Origin: an uncultured Bacteroidota bacterium | Lineage (GTDB): Bacteria; Bacteroidota; Bacteroidia; Flavobacteriales; Flavobacteriaceae | NCBI GenBank assembly: GCA_902546725.1 | Contig: CACCLB010000003.1 | Location: 62,001 to 126,000, forward strand | Length of the DNA: 64,000 bases | Reading direction: 5' to 3' | Shown: positions 8,819 through 18,399 of the stretch, piece after piece | Numbering within the stretch: position 1 is the first letter of the stretch | Layout of the letters: every line of letters begins with the position of its first letter | The notes under the pieces: model-generated | Databases searched by the model: none | Told to the model about the DNA's origin: nothing | The model's input: only the letters and a program-made list of their open reading frames with translations | Program-made: the position numbers and the translations under genes

Positions 8819-9877
8819 TTATTTTGGATTGCTAAAATAGCTTTCAAAACGGTTAATTGCTACTTCATTTGGGATTTGTTTTCCCTCATCTATATATTTC
8901 ATTAGCCATTTGGACAGTAGTGGAGCCATAAGCACACCTCTTGTTCCTAGTCCATTTAAAATGAACATATTGGAATGTAAAGGATGAACTCCCAAGAGAG
9001 GCTTTCGACCAATAACTGTGGGTCTTACGGCTGCCTCATGTTTAACAATTTCATGAGGAGTGTTTAGCAAGGTATTAAGCTTTTCGACCAGCCAAGAATT
9101 CCCTTCAACTGTAGGTGTATTTGTTTTATCATTCCTAGAAAAACTAGCACCTACCCAAAACAAATCTTTGCCCATAGGCGATATAAAAACAGACCCTTTG
9201 ATGATTTGGTTTCTAGACAATTTTGGAGCCTTGATAATTAAATATTCTCCCTTTGAACCTACCAAGGGCAAGTAATCGAACCAAGGGTTTTGTTTTAAAC
9301 CGAAACCTTCACAAAAAATAATTCTTTTAGCAATAATGCCTTTGTACTCTATGCTGTTCTTTGAAATTATAAGGGCTGAATGATCAAAGGATTCATTCAA
9401 AAATTGATTGGGATCTCGAGTTTCTTTATAACGTTTTAGGAGGGTATTTATTTCCAATTTACCAAGCCCCTCCACGATACCATATCCTGCTTTATTTTTT
9501 AGAGTTGTTGTTGTTTTGCGAACTAGTTCGGACTTTAAAAAGGAAGTCAAACCCTCTCTTTGTGAGGCAACGATCCAGTCGTTATGTTCTACCTCTTTGT
9601 AAAAAATACGATGAATAGGCAGTGGATAAAAAAACTGATTGTCAAGCTCAGGCTCAATGTTTTTGTAATAAGCTTTTGCATAATTGAGAAAATCAATCCC
9701 ATTCCATGCCATCGTATACCTTTTGAGAACAGTAGGGTTACAAACTCCTGCTGCGTTGGTGCTTGCGCCTTTAAAGGTAGGGTCTGAAATAATCAAAAAT
9801 TCTTTTTGATGCTGACTCATTTGCCAAGCAATATTGAAGCCTGCTAAACCGTATCCTACTATAATAGAGTCAATCAT
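8819..9877 (-). CDS. FAD-dependent oxidoreductase (DAO fold)
   Basis: 352 residues from the ATG at 9877; a TTG at 9895 is also in frame but lies inside the preceding terminator hairpin. The N-terminal dinucleotide motif is 'IIVGYGLAGFNIAWQM'. The 'GSKGEYLIIKAPKL' and 'NGLGTRGVLMAPLLSKWL' segments near the end are typical of DAO-type amine/amino acid oxidases and resemble the oxidase half of MnmC. The substrate is not identifiable. In flavobacteria this gene commonly sits between gldN and an ABC-F gene, as here, but no link to gliding is established. The terminator at 9894-9927 separates it from the gld operon. Confidence 0.85.
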   Translation of the reverse strand: MIDSIIVGYGLAGFNIAWQMSQHQKEFLIISDPTFKGASTNAAGVCNPTVLKRYTMAWNGIDFLNYAKAYYKNIEPELDNQFFYPLPIHRIFYKEVEHNDWIVASQREGLTSFLKSELVRKTTTTLKNKAGYGIVEGLGKLEINTLLKRYKETRDPNQFLNESFDHSALIISKNSIEYKGIIAKRIIFCEGFGLKQNPWFDYLPLVGSKGEYLIIKAPKLSRNQIIKGSVFISPMGKDLFWVGASFSRNDKTNTPTVEGNSWLVEKLNTLLNTPHEIVKHEAAVRPTVIGRKPLLGVHPLHSNMFILNGLGTRGVLMAPLLSKWLMKYIDEGKQIPNEVAINRFESYFSNPK

Positions 9878-9893
9878 AATTTCAAAAGTACCC

Positions 9894-9927
9894 AAAAAAA
9901 AACGCTACTGTTTCCAATAGCGTTTTT
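9894..9927 (-). terminator. rho-independent terminator of the gldKLMN operon
   Basis: Stem AAAACGCTA / TAGCGTTTT (about 10 bp, loop about 10) just after the gldN stop. On the minus strand it is followed by a run of T (the A run at 9894-9902 on the plus strand), so it ends transcription coming from gldN. Confidence 0.8.
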
Positions 9928-9944
9928 CATTTGTTTTATGCTTT

Positions 9945-10841
9945 TTAGTTACTCCACATATCTTGCTCAAAATCTCTAATCTCAGACTTGATCCGTTCTG
10001 ACTCTAGAAGCTGACGTAAAGCATCCTCGTATATATATTCATTTACTTTGCGGTCTTCATATATATTTTCCTCTCTGTAAATAGTGGCGTTAAAGCGTCG
10101 AGAGTTTAACATATGGTCGTAAGTAATCGGTTGGGAAGAATTTCTAGTATTGAATACACCGTTATTTGCAAGAGCTTCTCGTGCATCTGGAAACCAAATC
10201 CAGAACAAAGGCACTAAAGCATTTTTCATTGCCTCTGGCCCCTGGCTTAGAGTAGAAACATCTGGTGCTACAGGTGCAATACCTAAAAGTCTGTACTTTA
10301 ATTCCCCTAAACGCTTGTTAAAAAACCAAGTTCCTTTAATACGATATTGAACTATTTTATCTGATTCGATTTTATACGTATCGTAATCGTCTTCTGTGAC
10401 TTGCTCGCCTGCATTAGACTTTGAGATTCCTTCTGGAGATAAACTTCTAGAAACCAAAATATCTGTCAAATCTTCAAAAGTCAATTTTTCGCCTTCAATA
10501 AAATAAGAGGTAGAATAAATTTCTGTAATATCACCAGAAGCAATATTGTCGTATAAAATTCTGAACAAGGACTTTCGATTGTTAGACAACAGCCCGTTAT
10601 TGATTGTTGGGTAGTAGTAGGGAAAATTAATTCGCTCATTGAGATCGATAATTTCCCATATGGTTTTTGACCATAAAACATCACGGTCATCTATATAACC
10701 GTATGCAATAGGACTTTGATCCTCTACTACTTGCATACCTACTTCCTGAGGTACTTTAGCATTGAGTAGGTTTGCTTGAGACCAACTGGAGTTGGAATGC
10801 AACGCAATTACCAAGAGTAAAATAAAAATTCCTTTTTTCAT
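9945..10841 (-). CDS. gldN: gliding motility / type IX secretion protein GldN
   Basis: 298 residues with an N-terminal signal peptide (residues 1-21, 'LLVIALHSNSSWSQA'). It matches GldN (PorN) in length, in position after gldM, and in sequence such as 'YGYIDDRDVLWSKTIWEIIDLNERINFPYYYP'. GldN is a periplasmic component that works with the lipoprotein GldK in the ring at the outer membrane of the type IX secretion system. Last gene of the gldK-L-M-N run, 11 bases after gldM and followed by a strong terminator. Confidence 0.95.
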   Translation of the reverse strand: MKKGIFILLLVIALHSNSSWSQANLLNAKVPQEVGMQVVEDQSPIAYGYIDDRDVLWSKTIWEIIDLNERINFPYYYPTINNGLLSNNRKSLFRILYDNIASGDITEIYSTSYFIEGEKLTFEDLTDILVSRSLSPEGISKSNAGEQVTEDDYDTYKIESDKIVQYRIKGTWFFNKRLGELKYRLLGIAPVAPDVSTLSQGPEAMKNALVPLFWIWFPDAREALANNGVFNTRNSSQPITYDHMLNSRRFNATIYREENIYEDRKVNEYIYEDALRQLLESERIKSEIRDFEQDMWSN

Positions 10842-10852
10842 CTTCGGGTTGA

Positions 10853-12430
10853 TTAATTTATCGTAATCGAAATTGGCGACGTTTGTTTCAACTTATAACT
10901 CGGGTTTGAAGGAATTATTACTTCAATATCAGAAATAATTACCGTCTGACCATTTTTGATACGACTTAAGCTGTTAATTGCTTTTCTGTCTAATTTGTTT
11001 CCTTGGATAACCATACTCGGTTGCCCTGGAGCTCTAAATCTAAAAGATTTGGTTTCTAAAGGCAAATCAAAATCAAAATCTTCTAAACGTGCTTCAACTG
11101 AACCTCGCTCTAAACTTGACTTTGGAAGCGTAAAAGAACCAGACTGACCTCTAAAATAACCTGCTGGTTTGGGTATGTCTTTTATTCGAAATGTCGAAAC
11201 AGAAGAGACATTATTACCATCAGGTAGGGTTCCTGAGACATTGATTTTAACTTCTCTTCCTTTACCTGGAAATAAATTGTATTTACTCCCTCTTACACGT
11301 TTAAGTCCTGGAGCTGAAGCTCTTACTTTCTCATCCTGAATACCCGGTATAGAAATCGTTATGGGATTTTGAACCCCGCGGTAAACCACGTTCATTTTAT
11401 CCGCTGAAATAACTGCAGAATTTGGTTTAGAAATAACTGAATACATCTGCTCTACTTTTATTCTAGATTCTTCACCTTCATTCAAAAACACAAGATCTCC
11501 TGCTATGGTATGATCACCTGGGTTTCCAGCACTAATTTTAAGTTTTATCCCCCCAGGTATAAGGTCGTAATCGTTTTCTGTAAGTTTTCGTCCATCGATT
11601 GTCAATTCTACTGAATTGGGATTCTGAGCACCACCCTTTCTTCCGAGGATTACACTTCCATCAAAAGTCTCCCCTTGATAATAAGCACCTTTTTCTGTAA
11701 GTAATAAACTGGTGTAGTTGTTGGAATTTACCTTAGACGACATTTTCAACTCTTTACCCATCAATGTAGTGAGTACATCGTGTTCCGTTTGACGAATATC
11801 ATTCTGCATCATGGTGAGTTTTGCAAGCGAAGAAATAAGTGGAAAACCCTTAAAACTTGAATCCAACCAAGGCTCGTCAACATTATCTCTGTTTTTTACA
11901 TTGTTGTTCATATCACCAGTAAAAAATCGAGCCTCAACCATTTCGATATATTCTGGATACTGACTTCCAAATACCTGTATGACACGACCTCTATAGTTCT
12001 GAATCATATCGATAAAATCGGTTTTAGCTTTATCCGAACCCTCTTTAAACCAGAGTACGTCTAATGCTTCACCTTTATCCATTTGAGCATACTCCTTTAA
12101 GTCAGGATCTTTTTCTTTTTGCTTTTCAGTGATTGTAGACTTAATTTTTTCTATTTCATTAAAAAACGCATCAGACTCTTTTTTGATTTCATCAGCAGTT
12201 CTTTTATGACCGATCCACTTCCCTCCTTTTTCAGTAGCATTTACGGCTATGTTTTCAAGAAGTAGATTATTACTTTCAGATATACGCTCATTGGCGTCGC
12301 TTATCTTGACAAACATCTGACCAAATCCATCGAGTACCTCTTTACTCACATTTAATGCGAGCATGGTAATGAATACCAAGTACATCAGACTGATCAGTTT
12401 CTGCCTGGGGGTTTCTTTTGCTCCAGCCAT
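10853..12430 (-). CDS. gldM: gliding motility / type IX secretion motor protein GldM
   Basis: 525 residues, normal length. One N-terminal membrane helix (residues about 13-30, 'LISLMYLVFITMLALNVSKEVL') is followed by a long periplasmic region of several beta domains. GldM pairs with GldL to form the proton-driven rotary motor of T9SS and gliding. Its start follows the stop of gldL by six bases. The opening 'MAGAKETPRQKLISLMYLVF' is the hallmark of the family. Confidence 0.97.
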   Translation of the reverse strand: MAGAKETPRQKLISLMYLVFITMLALNVSKEVLDGFGQMFVKISDANERISESNNLLLENIAVNATEKGGKWIGHKRTADEIKKESDAFFNEIEKIKSTITEKQKEKDPDLKEYAQMDKGEALDVLWFKEGSDKAKTDFIDMIQNYRGRVIQVFGSQYPEYIEMVEARFFTGDMNNNVKNRDNVDEPWLDSSFKGFPLISSLAKLTMMQNDIRQTEHDVLTTLMGKELKMSSKVNSNNYTSLLLTEKGAYYQGETFDGSVILGRKGGAQNPNSVELTIDGRKLTENDYDLIPGGIKLKISAGNPGDHTIAGDLVFLNEGEESRIKVEQMYSVISKPNSAVISADKMNVVYRGVQNPITISIPGIQDEKVRASAPGLKRVRGSKYNLFPGKGREVKINVSGTLPDGNNVSSVSTFRIKDIPKPAGYFRGQSGSFTLPKSSLERGSVEARLEDFDFDLPLETKSFRFRAPGQPSMVIQGNKLDRKAINSLSRIKNGQTVIISDIEVIIPSNPSYKLKQTSPISITIN

Positions 12431-12436
12431 GCTTGC

Positions 12437-13084
12437 CTATTTTTTAGTCATTGCGTTCAGCATACCACCGTAAACATTGTTCAGGGCTGCTAAATTTGCA
12501 GATAAACTCTCCATTTGAGCTCTAAGTTGTTCTGCGTTTTGATTCACTTTGTCGTTAAACTCTGCATTGCCTTCAGCATCTTGGATTTGCTTTTGATAAT
12601 TCGCGTTCAATTGCTCAAGCTGAGTGGCAGCTTTAGCCAGTTCTTGACTGTAGTTTTGTGAAGCCGATACCGCCTCTGATGCAGGTGATAATGCTTTTGC
12701 TGAGTTTTCTAAATCTTTAATACTACTTGCCAAAGAGTTCATTAAGCTTACATCTATTTTCGCTTCCTGCATTAAGGCATCAATTTTTGAAGAAAGTCCT
12801 TCTTCTCCGCCTCCTGATGCAGCTTTCTTAGGAGCTCCTTTAACTTTCTTTACATAGTCTTGATGCTCTTCCTTTATTTCACCCGTATTCAATGCTGAAA
12901 CTGTAAAAATTAGTGCTTCAGTTCCAAGACCAAGTCCAAGAACCAAGCCTCCTGTAATTGGTCCAATTTCTAAATGTAGAATTTTAAAAAGTGCACCTAC
13001 AATTACAACTGCACCTCCCAATCCGAAGAGCATGTGCATTGCTACTTTACTTCTTAACCGTTTGTTTAAAGCTTTATCTGTCAT
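12437..13084 (-). CDS. gldL: gliding motility / type IX secretion motor protein GldL
   Basis: 215 residues. Two membrane helices near the N-terminus (about 16-34 and 41-62) are followed by a cytoplasmic, Ala/Gln-rich coiled-coil tail (about 95-215). The second helix region contains the Glu of 'GLGTEALIFTVSAL', the kind of buried acidic residue implicated in proton flow through the motor. It is the stator-like partner of GldM. The gene is 51 bases after gldK. Confidence 0.96.
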   Translation of the reverse strand: MTDKALNKRLRSKVAMHMLFGLGGAVVIVGALFKILHLEIGPITGGLVLGLGLGTEALIFTVSALNTGEIKEEHQDYVKKVKGAPKKAASGGGEEGLSSKIDALMQEAKIDVSLMNSLASSIKDLENSAKALSPASEAVSASQNYSQELAKAATQLEQLNANYQKQIQDAEGNAEFNDKVNQNAEQLRAQMESLSANLAALNNVYGGMLNAMTKK

Positions 13085-13135
13085 TTTGTTTGATTTTTAT
13101 TTACTAAATATATGATGTTTTGAATTAACAATCAA

Positions 13136-14509
13136 TTATTTAATCTTAACCTTTTGTGAACCTAAATAATCTTGAACGGTTCTAAATCCAATATAACTTC
13201 TAGCAGTATCCGAGTATTCGTAATCTCTTGAACTTACCCTTAGATAGTATGCAACATCTTTCCATGAACCTCCACGAACAACCTTCTTCGGTTCATCAGG
13301 AAAGGACATATTTGGATTGAGTGAGGATACGTATTCGTATGAAGCACTGTTGTAAGAGGAGTTCGTCCATTCAGCTACATTTCCAGCCATGTTGTACAGA
13401 TTGTAGTCATTGGGTAAATATGATTTTGCCTCTACAGTATATACTGCTTGGTCAACCGCATAATCACCTCTTAAAGGTTTAAAATTGGCTAGGAAACACG
13501 CTCGATCATTCAATAAATAAGGTGACCCCCAAGGGTAGGTTCCAGAAGGGATTCCTCCTCTAGCAGCGTATTCCCATTCTCCTTCATTAGGTAATCTGAA
13601 ACGGCTTACATTTGGATCTCCTTTGTCTCTTTGATAGCCATTTTTAAAATTGGTTCTCCAGTTACAAAAAGCAACAGCTTGATTCCAAGAAACTCCTACT
13701 ACTGGATAATCTTGGTAAGCAGGATGCGAAAAATAATCATTGTGCATGGGCTCATTGTAAGAGTACACAAAGTCTTTAATCCAAACGGTAGTATCAGGAT
13801 AAATTTGAACCTCTTCCTTCTTGATGAATGGAGTTCTATCTATAAATTGTCGCTTTGTTCTTTTGGATTCTGCGGCAGCGGCTTCTGCATCGAACCAAGT
13901 ATAAGCATAAACCAGTTTTGCAACATCGAGTTTAATCTCCCCGTTGTACCACTGTTCTGGAGGTAGATATAAAGAATCCATTACTTCAGCATAATTCTGA
14001 TCTACGTAATCCTCTGTATCCCATGTCAAGTCTGCATCCCAATTTAAAGCTCTACCTGCATATAAATCTTCACTTACATCGTAGTAGTTAGAACGCATAT
14101 ATTTTTGGAATTCATTGAGGTCAGTAGTATCGGCATCCTGAAATGCAAATTCTCCAATTCCATCGCCATCTTCTCCTAGCTCTAATTCATCAGCCTTTCT
14201 AGCTAGCATGGCAAGTGCAATTGAATCTTTAACCCAATAGACAAATTGGCGATATTCACTGTTAGTGATTTCAGTTTCATCCATGTAAAATGATGGAACG
14301 GTAACTGTTCGTGCGGGTGCGTTTTGGAGTTGAGCGATGTCCTCATCGGATTTACCCATGATGTATGCACCACCTTCAACGAGTGTCATTCCGTAAGGCT
14401 TCTCACCGAACCACTTCTTTTGTTTGACACCGATAAGTTCTCCCCTATTATTACTCCCGCATGAAGCTACGATCAGGAAAAGCGTCAACAGAACTAAATG
14501 TCTTTTCAT
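13136..14509 (-). CDS. gldK: gliding motility / type IX secretion lipoprotein GldK
   Basis: 457 residues with a lipoprotein signal, 'FLIVASC', Cys at 17. The mature protein has the formylglycine-generating-enzyme/sulfatase-modifying fold, visible as 'MVEGG' type start 'GMTLVEGGAYIMGKSDED' near 38, 'YPVVGVSWNQAVAFCNW' near 275, 'RFRLPNEGEWEYAARGG' and 'VVRGGSWKD' near 415. In this family the fold is structural rather than catalytic: GldK (PorK) forms the outer-membrane-attached periplasmic ring with GldN. First gene of the gldKLMN run. No clear promoter was found in the 124 bases before it, so it may depend on read-through from topA and the arginase-like gene. Confidence 0.96.
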   Translation of the reverse strand: MKRHLVLLTLFLIVASCGSNNRGELIGVKQKKWFGEKPYGMTLVEGGAYIMGKSDEDIAQLQNAPARTVTVPSFYMDETEITNSEYRQFVYWVKDSIALAMLARKADELELGEDGDGIGEFAFQDADTTDLNEFQKYMRSNYYDVSEDLYAGRALNWDADLTWDTEDYVDQNYAEVMDSLYLPPEQWYNGEIKLDVAKLVYAYTWFDAEAAAAESKRTKRQFIDRTPFIKKEEVQIYPDTTVWIKDFVYSYNEPMHNDYFSHPAYQDYPVVGVSWNQAVAFCNWRTNFKNGYQRDKGDPNVSRFRLPNEGEWEYAARGGIPSGTYPWGSPYLLNDRACFLANFKPLRGDYAVDQAVYTVEAKSYLPNDYNLYNMAGNVAEWTNSSYNSASYEYVSSLNPNMSFPDEPKKVVRGGSWKDVAYYLRVSSRDYEYSDTARSYIGFRTVQDYLGSQKVKIK

Positions 14510-14633
14510 TAATATTTTAATTAGAACCAGTGCTTATGTCTAATGGGATATAAAACTAGTTATTTTTTCACTATATATAAAACATCTCTGCCTTTACTAT
14601 ACTATTTATTAAAAAAACGCGAATCTACAGCAT

Positions 14634-15785
14634 TTAATTCATTCTTCTTACTGCATTATACCACCTTTCAGGGATGTGATCATGTAAAGCAGACTCGTAA
14701 TCTTTTTCTGTGCATGCTAATAACGCAGCTTTTTTTGTTTTATTATTCAAATGTGAATCATTTGTTAATTCTAGCCACCAACGTTGGCTTTTTTCACTTT
14801 TATAAAAAACCATAGTTTGATCTGACAACTGAACACTGTATTTGATAAACCCTTGATTGACGGCTATTGGATATTCGTCAAAACGCAAAGAATACCCTTC
14901 AATAAAATACCAAACCATCTGGGCGAGTAATTGGTCCATCATGGGTGTGGAAGGCAATTCATGTATTCCCAAAAAACTAACACGATCACTTATCCCTGCA
15001 TATCTAGTGAGGGCACAAATGACTCTTGAATCAATTCCATTAGGATTCCCTTTTAAAGGATCAGCTGTGGCTCGCCAAGACAAGCATTTCATGTCCATAC
15101 TGACTATGTCCGCATCTCTTAAAACAGGCTCTGAAATGGAAACCGAATCCAAAACTTCACCTAAGCGAACGCTGTCAAAAAACAACTTGCTCATCAAATC
15201 TTTTTCTTCGGTTGCACAATAATAATTTTGAAACCCTAAGTTGGTATAATTAAAAAGCACATTGGGTTTATCCATTATAATTCTACTCATATAGGATCGC
15301 CCTGAGATCAACTCGTCCTCCTGAGAAAAATCAAAAGAGCGATCAACTGATACCATATTGACCAATTGATTAAAATCTTGAAAGATCTGATAAAGCGGAA
15401 AAATCATATCGTGACTACCGCCAATAAAGATTGGGATAATATTCATTTGCTTCAAATGGTAACCTATTTCCTTAATCGCAAAATAGGTGTCTTCAACATT
15501 TGAACCGTTAGGCAAGTCTCCTAAGTCAGCTATATTCAATGACCAATTGCCAGGATATAGACCGTAAAATTCTTTTCTAAAGGCATTGAGCTCGTACTGG
15601 GTATTTGCAAAAAAACTATTGCGGTATTCATGCAATCCGACGATCGCAATGTTTAAGCCCTGCAATTCGGGCAATCCAGACGATTCAGTATGTAATTTGA
15701 TGCTTTTACCTAAAACCTGTTTTGGCAAAAGGGTCATTCCAATTAAGGCTTCGTTTTCTATCGGAACAAGTAGCTCAAGACTCAT
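14634..15785 (-). CDS. arginase/formimidoylglutamase-fold protein with degenerate metal site
   Basis: 383 residues of the ureohydrolase (arginase/agmatinase/formimidoylglutamase) fold. Of the six usual Mn ligands, four have counterparts: His125 in 'IGGSHDM', Asp148 and Asp152 in 'VDRSFDF', and Asp231 in 'SMDMKCL'. The expected His of DAHxD is Ser150, and the second Asp of SFDxD is Lys233. The protein is therefore unlikely to be a normal binuclear manganese hydrolase, even though databases tend to name this neighbour of gldK formimidoylglutamase. It overlaps the topA stop by four bases (ATGA), so it is cotranscribed with topA, and lies 124 bases before gldK. A structural or regulatory role is possible but unproven. 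Confidence 0.85.
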   Translation of the reverse strand: MSLELLVPIENEALIGMTLLPKQVLGKSIKLHTESSGLPELQGLNIAIVGLHEYRNSFFANTQYELNAFRKEFYGLYPGNWSLNIADLGDLPNGSNVEDTYFAIKEIGYHLKQMNIIPIFIGGSHDMIFPLYQIFQDFNQLVNMVSVDRSFDFSQEDELISGRSYMSRIIMDKPNVLFNYTNLGFQNYYCATEEKDLMSKLFFDSVRLGEVLDSVSISEPVLRDADIVSMDMKCLSWRATADPLKGNPNGIDSRVICALTRYAGISDRVSFLGIHELPSTPMMDQLLAQMVWYFIEGYSLRFDEYPIAVNQGFIKYSVQLSDQTMVFYKSEKSQRWWLELTNDSHLNNKTKKAALLACTEKDYESALHDHIPERWYNAVRRMN

Positions 15786-18259
15786 CGTTTTTTAGCGGCT
15801 TTCTTTTTAGCCTTGGCTTTTGGTTTTCCCAGATATTTCTCAGCATCTTCAAGGCTGAGCTTGAGGGCATCTACCTCCTTGCCAATTTCAACTTTTTGCT
15901 TTCCCCGTATGATATGGTGCCTTCCCCAACGTGCTTTTTCAACACGGATTCCTGCGTCACTCCAATCGTGTATGACCTTGTCTTTTTCTTTTTGGATTTT
16001 TTCCTCTATTAGGGTGACGATGTCTGTATCACTTAAATTGTCAAAATCGTATTTTTTGTTGACATTGATAAACATTCCACTCCATTTGAGAAAAGGTCCA
16101 AATCGGCCAACCCCTTTGGTAACCGGTAATTCATTATACACAAATATCGGGGCATCTGCGATTTGCTTTTCTTTAATTAGCTCAATTGCAGTGGGTAAGT
16201 CTGCCTCAGTAGGAAGCATTCCTTTCGGAAGTGAAATAAAAATGCTGTTGTGTTTGATATAAGGCCCGAAGCGGCCGTTGTTTACAACAATTTCTTCATC
16301 TTCAAAAGATCCTAAAGTTTTGGGCATTTCAAAAAGCTGCATCACTTCCTCAAAACTGATATTTTCGAGTTGTTGATTGGGGCCTAGACTTGCATAAACA
16401 GGCTTTTCTTCTTCTTCGGTATCTCCTATTTGAGCCATAGGACCGAATTTTCCCAAACGAACTTTTACGGGTCTGCCTGATTTAGGATCAACACCTAAAA
16501 CGCGTTCGCCAGACTCTCGCTGTGCATTTTCTTTGACATGTTCAACTGTTGAGTGAAATTGGTTGTAAAAACGCTTGAGCATATCAGTCCAATCTTTTCC
16601 TCCTTTAGCAATATCGTCGAAACTCTGCTCAACCTCAGCAGTAAAGTTAAAATCCAAGATATTCTGAAAATTTTCTACAAGAAAATCATTCACAATCATT
16701 CCAATATCCGTTGGAATAAGTTTACCCTTATCCGCTCCAACTTTTTCAGAGAGTTCTTTTTTGGCTATGCTGTTCTCTGCAAGGATGAGTTGTTCGTATT
16801 TTCTTAGTTCCCCTTCAGATGCGCCTTTTTCTACGTATTTTCTGTTCTGAATCGTTGATATAGTAGGTGCATAAGTAGACGGTCTTCCAATCCCTAATTC
16901 TTCCATTTTCTTGACTAAAGAAGCTTCCGAATAGCGGTAAGGGGGTCTAGAAAAACGCTGTGTAGTGATCATTTGTTGAAGTGTCAAAAGATCACCGACA
17001 CTAACCTTTGGAAGCATTCCGCTTTCTTCCTCTTCTTGGTCGTCCATTCCCTCTAAATACAGTTTTAAAAACCCATCAAATGTCACTACCTCACCTTTGG
17101 CAATAAAAGACTCTCCGTGTGCGGGGGTTCCAATATGAATTTGGGTTCTTTCCAATTGTGCTTCACTCATTTGAGAGGCTACTGTCCTCCTCCATATCAA
17201 ATCGTAGAGACGGCTTTGGTCTCTGTCAATATCAAGCCTTGTATTTGAAAAATTTGTTGGGCGAATGGCTTCGTGAGCCTCTTGAGCTCCTTTATTCTTG
17301 GTCTTAAAGTTTCTTACTTGTAGGTATTCCTCGCCGTAATTTGTTTTAATTTGAGAAGCTATTTGCTTTTGAGCCTCAGCTGAGAGGTTTACACTGTCAG
17401 TTCTCATATAGGTGATGTGACCCGCCTCATACAATCTTTGCGCTAGTGTCATGGTTTTAGAAACCGAGAAAAATAATTTTCTGGATGCTTCCTGCTGCAA
17501 AGTAGAAGTTGTAAAAGGTGCTGTTGGACTCTTTTTTGCTGGTTTCTTACTCACCTCCTGAACACTAAACTCCGCATTGATATTTCGGGATAAAAAGTCT
17601 TGAGCTGCGTCACTTTCAGGATAAGTCTTTTGAAGTTGGGAGGGTATCGATTTTTCTCCAGTAGTCAAAAAAGTTGCTTGGGTCTTGTAACTTTGCGCAG
17701 GAGTAAAATTCCTAATCGCTCGCTCTCGCTCTACAATCAATCGGACAGCTACAGATTGAACTCTACCCGCAGATAACCCCCCTTTTACTTTCCTCCACAA
17801 AACAGGAGATAATTCGTATCCAACAAGGCGATCTAAAATTCTCCTTGCCTGTTGCGCGTTCACTAAATTATAGTCGATGGAACGAGGTTTTTCTATCGCC
17901 TTAAGAATGGCGTTTTTCGTGATCTCTGAAAAAACAATTCGCTTTGAGTTGTTTTCATTCAATTCTAATGTATTTGCTAAGTGCCAAGCTATGGCTTCTC
18001 CTTCACGGTCTTCATCACTTGCTAGCCAAACTGTTTCTGATTTTTTAGCCAAGCTCTTAAGTTCGCTAACCAATTTCTTTTTGTCACTACTGACAATATA
18101 TTTCGCAGAAAAATCCCCCTCAACATCAACTCCTAATTCTTTGGAAGGAAGATCAGCAATATGACCAAAACTCGACGCAACTTTAAAATCCTTACCCAAA
18201 AATTTTTCTATAGTCTTTGCTTTTGCGGGTGATTCTACGATAACTAAATTCTGAGCCAT
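15782..18259 (-). CDS. topA: DNA topoisomerase I
   Basis: 825 residues from the ATG at 18259. A longer in-frame reading to 18373 is rejected because the family begins at 'MAQNLVIVESPAKAKTIEKFLG' and a consensus promoter lies at 18278-18310, inside that extension. The toprim domain occupies about 1-115, and the catalytic Tyr is in 'AGHITYMRTDSVNLS'. The C-terminus carries topoisomerase-associated repeats ('GRFGPYIKHN', 'GRFGPFLKWSGMF') and a Lys/Ala-rich tail that probably binds DNA. It relaxes negative supercoils. First gene of a run topA, arginase-like, gldK-L-M-N. Confidence 0.96.
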   Translation of the reverse strand: MAQNLVIVESPAKAKTIEKFLGKDFKVASSFGHIADLPSKELGVDVEGDFSAKYIVSSDKKKLVSELKSLAKKSETVWLASDEDREGEAIAWHLANTLELNENNSKRIVFSEITKNAILKAIEKPRSIDYNLVNAQQARRILDRLVGYELSPVLWRKVKGGLSAGRVQSVAVRLIVERERAIRNFTPAQSYKTQATFLTTGEKSIPSQLQKTYPESDAAQDFLSRNINAEFSVQEVSKKPAKKSPTAPFTTSTLQQEASRKLFFSVSKTMTLAQRLYEAGHITYMRTDSVNLSAEAQKQIASQIKTNYGEEYLQVRNFKTKNKGAQEAHEAIRPTNFSNTRLDIDRDQSRLYDLIWRRTVASQMSEAQLERTQIHIGTPAHGESFIAKGEVVTFDGFLKLYLEGMDDQEEEESGMLPKVSVGDLLTLQQMITTQRFSRPPYRYSEASLVKKMEELGIGRPSTYAPTISTIQNRKYVEKGASEGELRKYEQLILAENSIAKKELSEKVGADKGKLIPTDIGMIVNDFLVENFQNILDFNFTAEVEQSFDDIAKGGKDWTDMLKRFYNQFHSTVEHVKENAQRESGERVLGVDPKSGRPVKVRLGKFGPMAQIGDTEEEEKPVYASLGPNQQLENISFEEVMQLFEMPKTLGSFEDEEIVVNNGRFGPYIKHNSIFISLPKGMLPTEADLPTAIELIKEKQIADAPIFVYNELPVTKGVGRFGPFLKWSGMFINVNKKYDFDNLSDTDIVTLIEEKIQKEKDKVIHDWSDAGIRVEKARWGRHHIIRGKQKVEIGKEVDALKLSLEDAEKYLGKPKAKAKKKAAKKR

Positions 18260-18277
18260 AAGGTTATGATTAGGTTG

Positions 18278-18310
18278 CAAAAGTAGGTAAGTTTTTTTGG
18301 AACTTTCAAA
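18278..18310 (-). promoter_or_regulatory. promoter of the topA operon
   Basis: On the minus strand TTTG (18307-18310), 21 bases, TACTTTTG (18278-18285). Both elements match the Bacteroidota housekeeping consensus, and the -7 element ends 18 bases before the topA ATG. This fixes the topA start at 18259. Confidence 0.75.
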
Positions 18311-18399
18311 TTTTAAAGTGAGCTTCTCTGTTTTAAAAATATAAATCCCTAATTTGGAACAACTATTTTTCAACTAAAAATTCACCTAAACTCAAGTTT

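Noticed and set aside
18260-18373. N-terminal extension of topA by 38 residues
   Set aside because: The family starts at 'MAQNLVIVESPAKAK', and a consensus TTTG-N21-TACTTTTG promoter lies within the extension.
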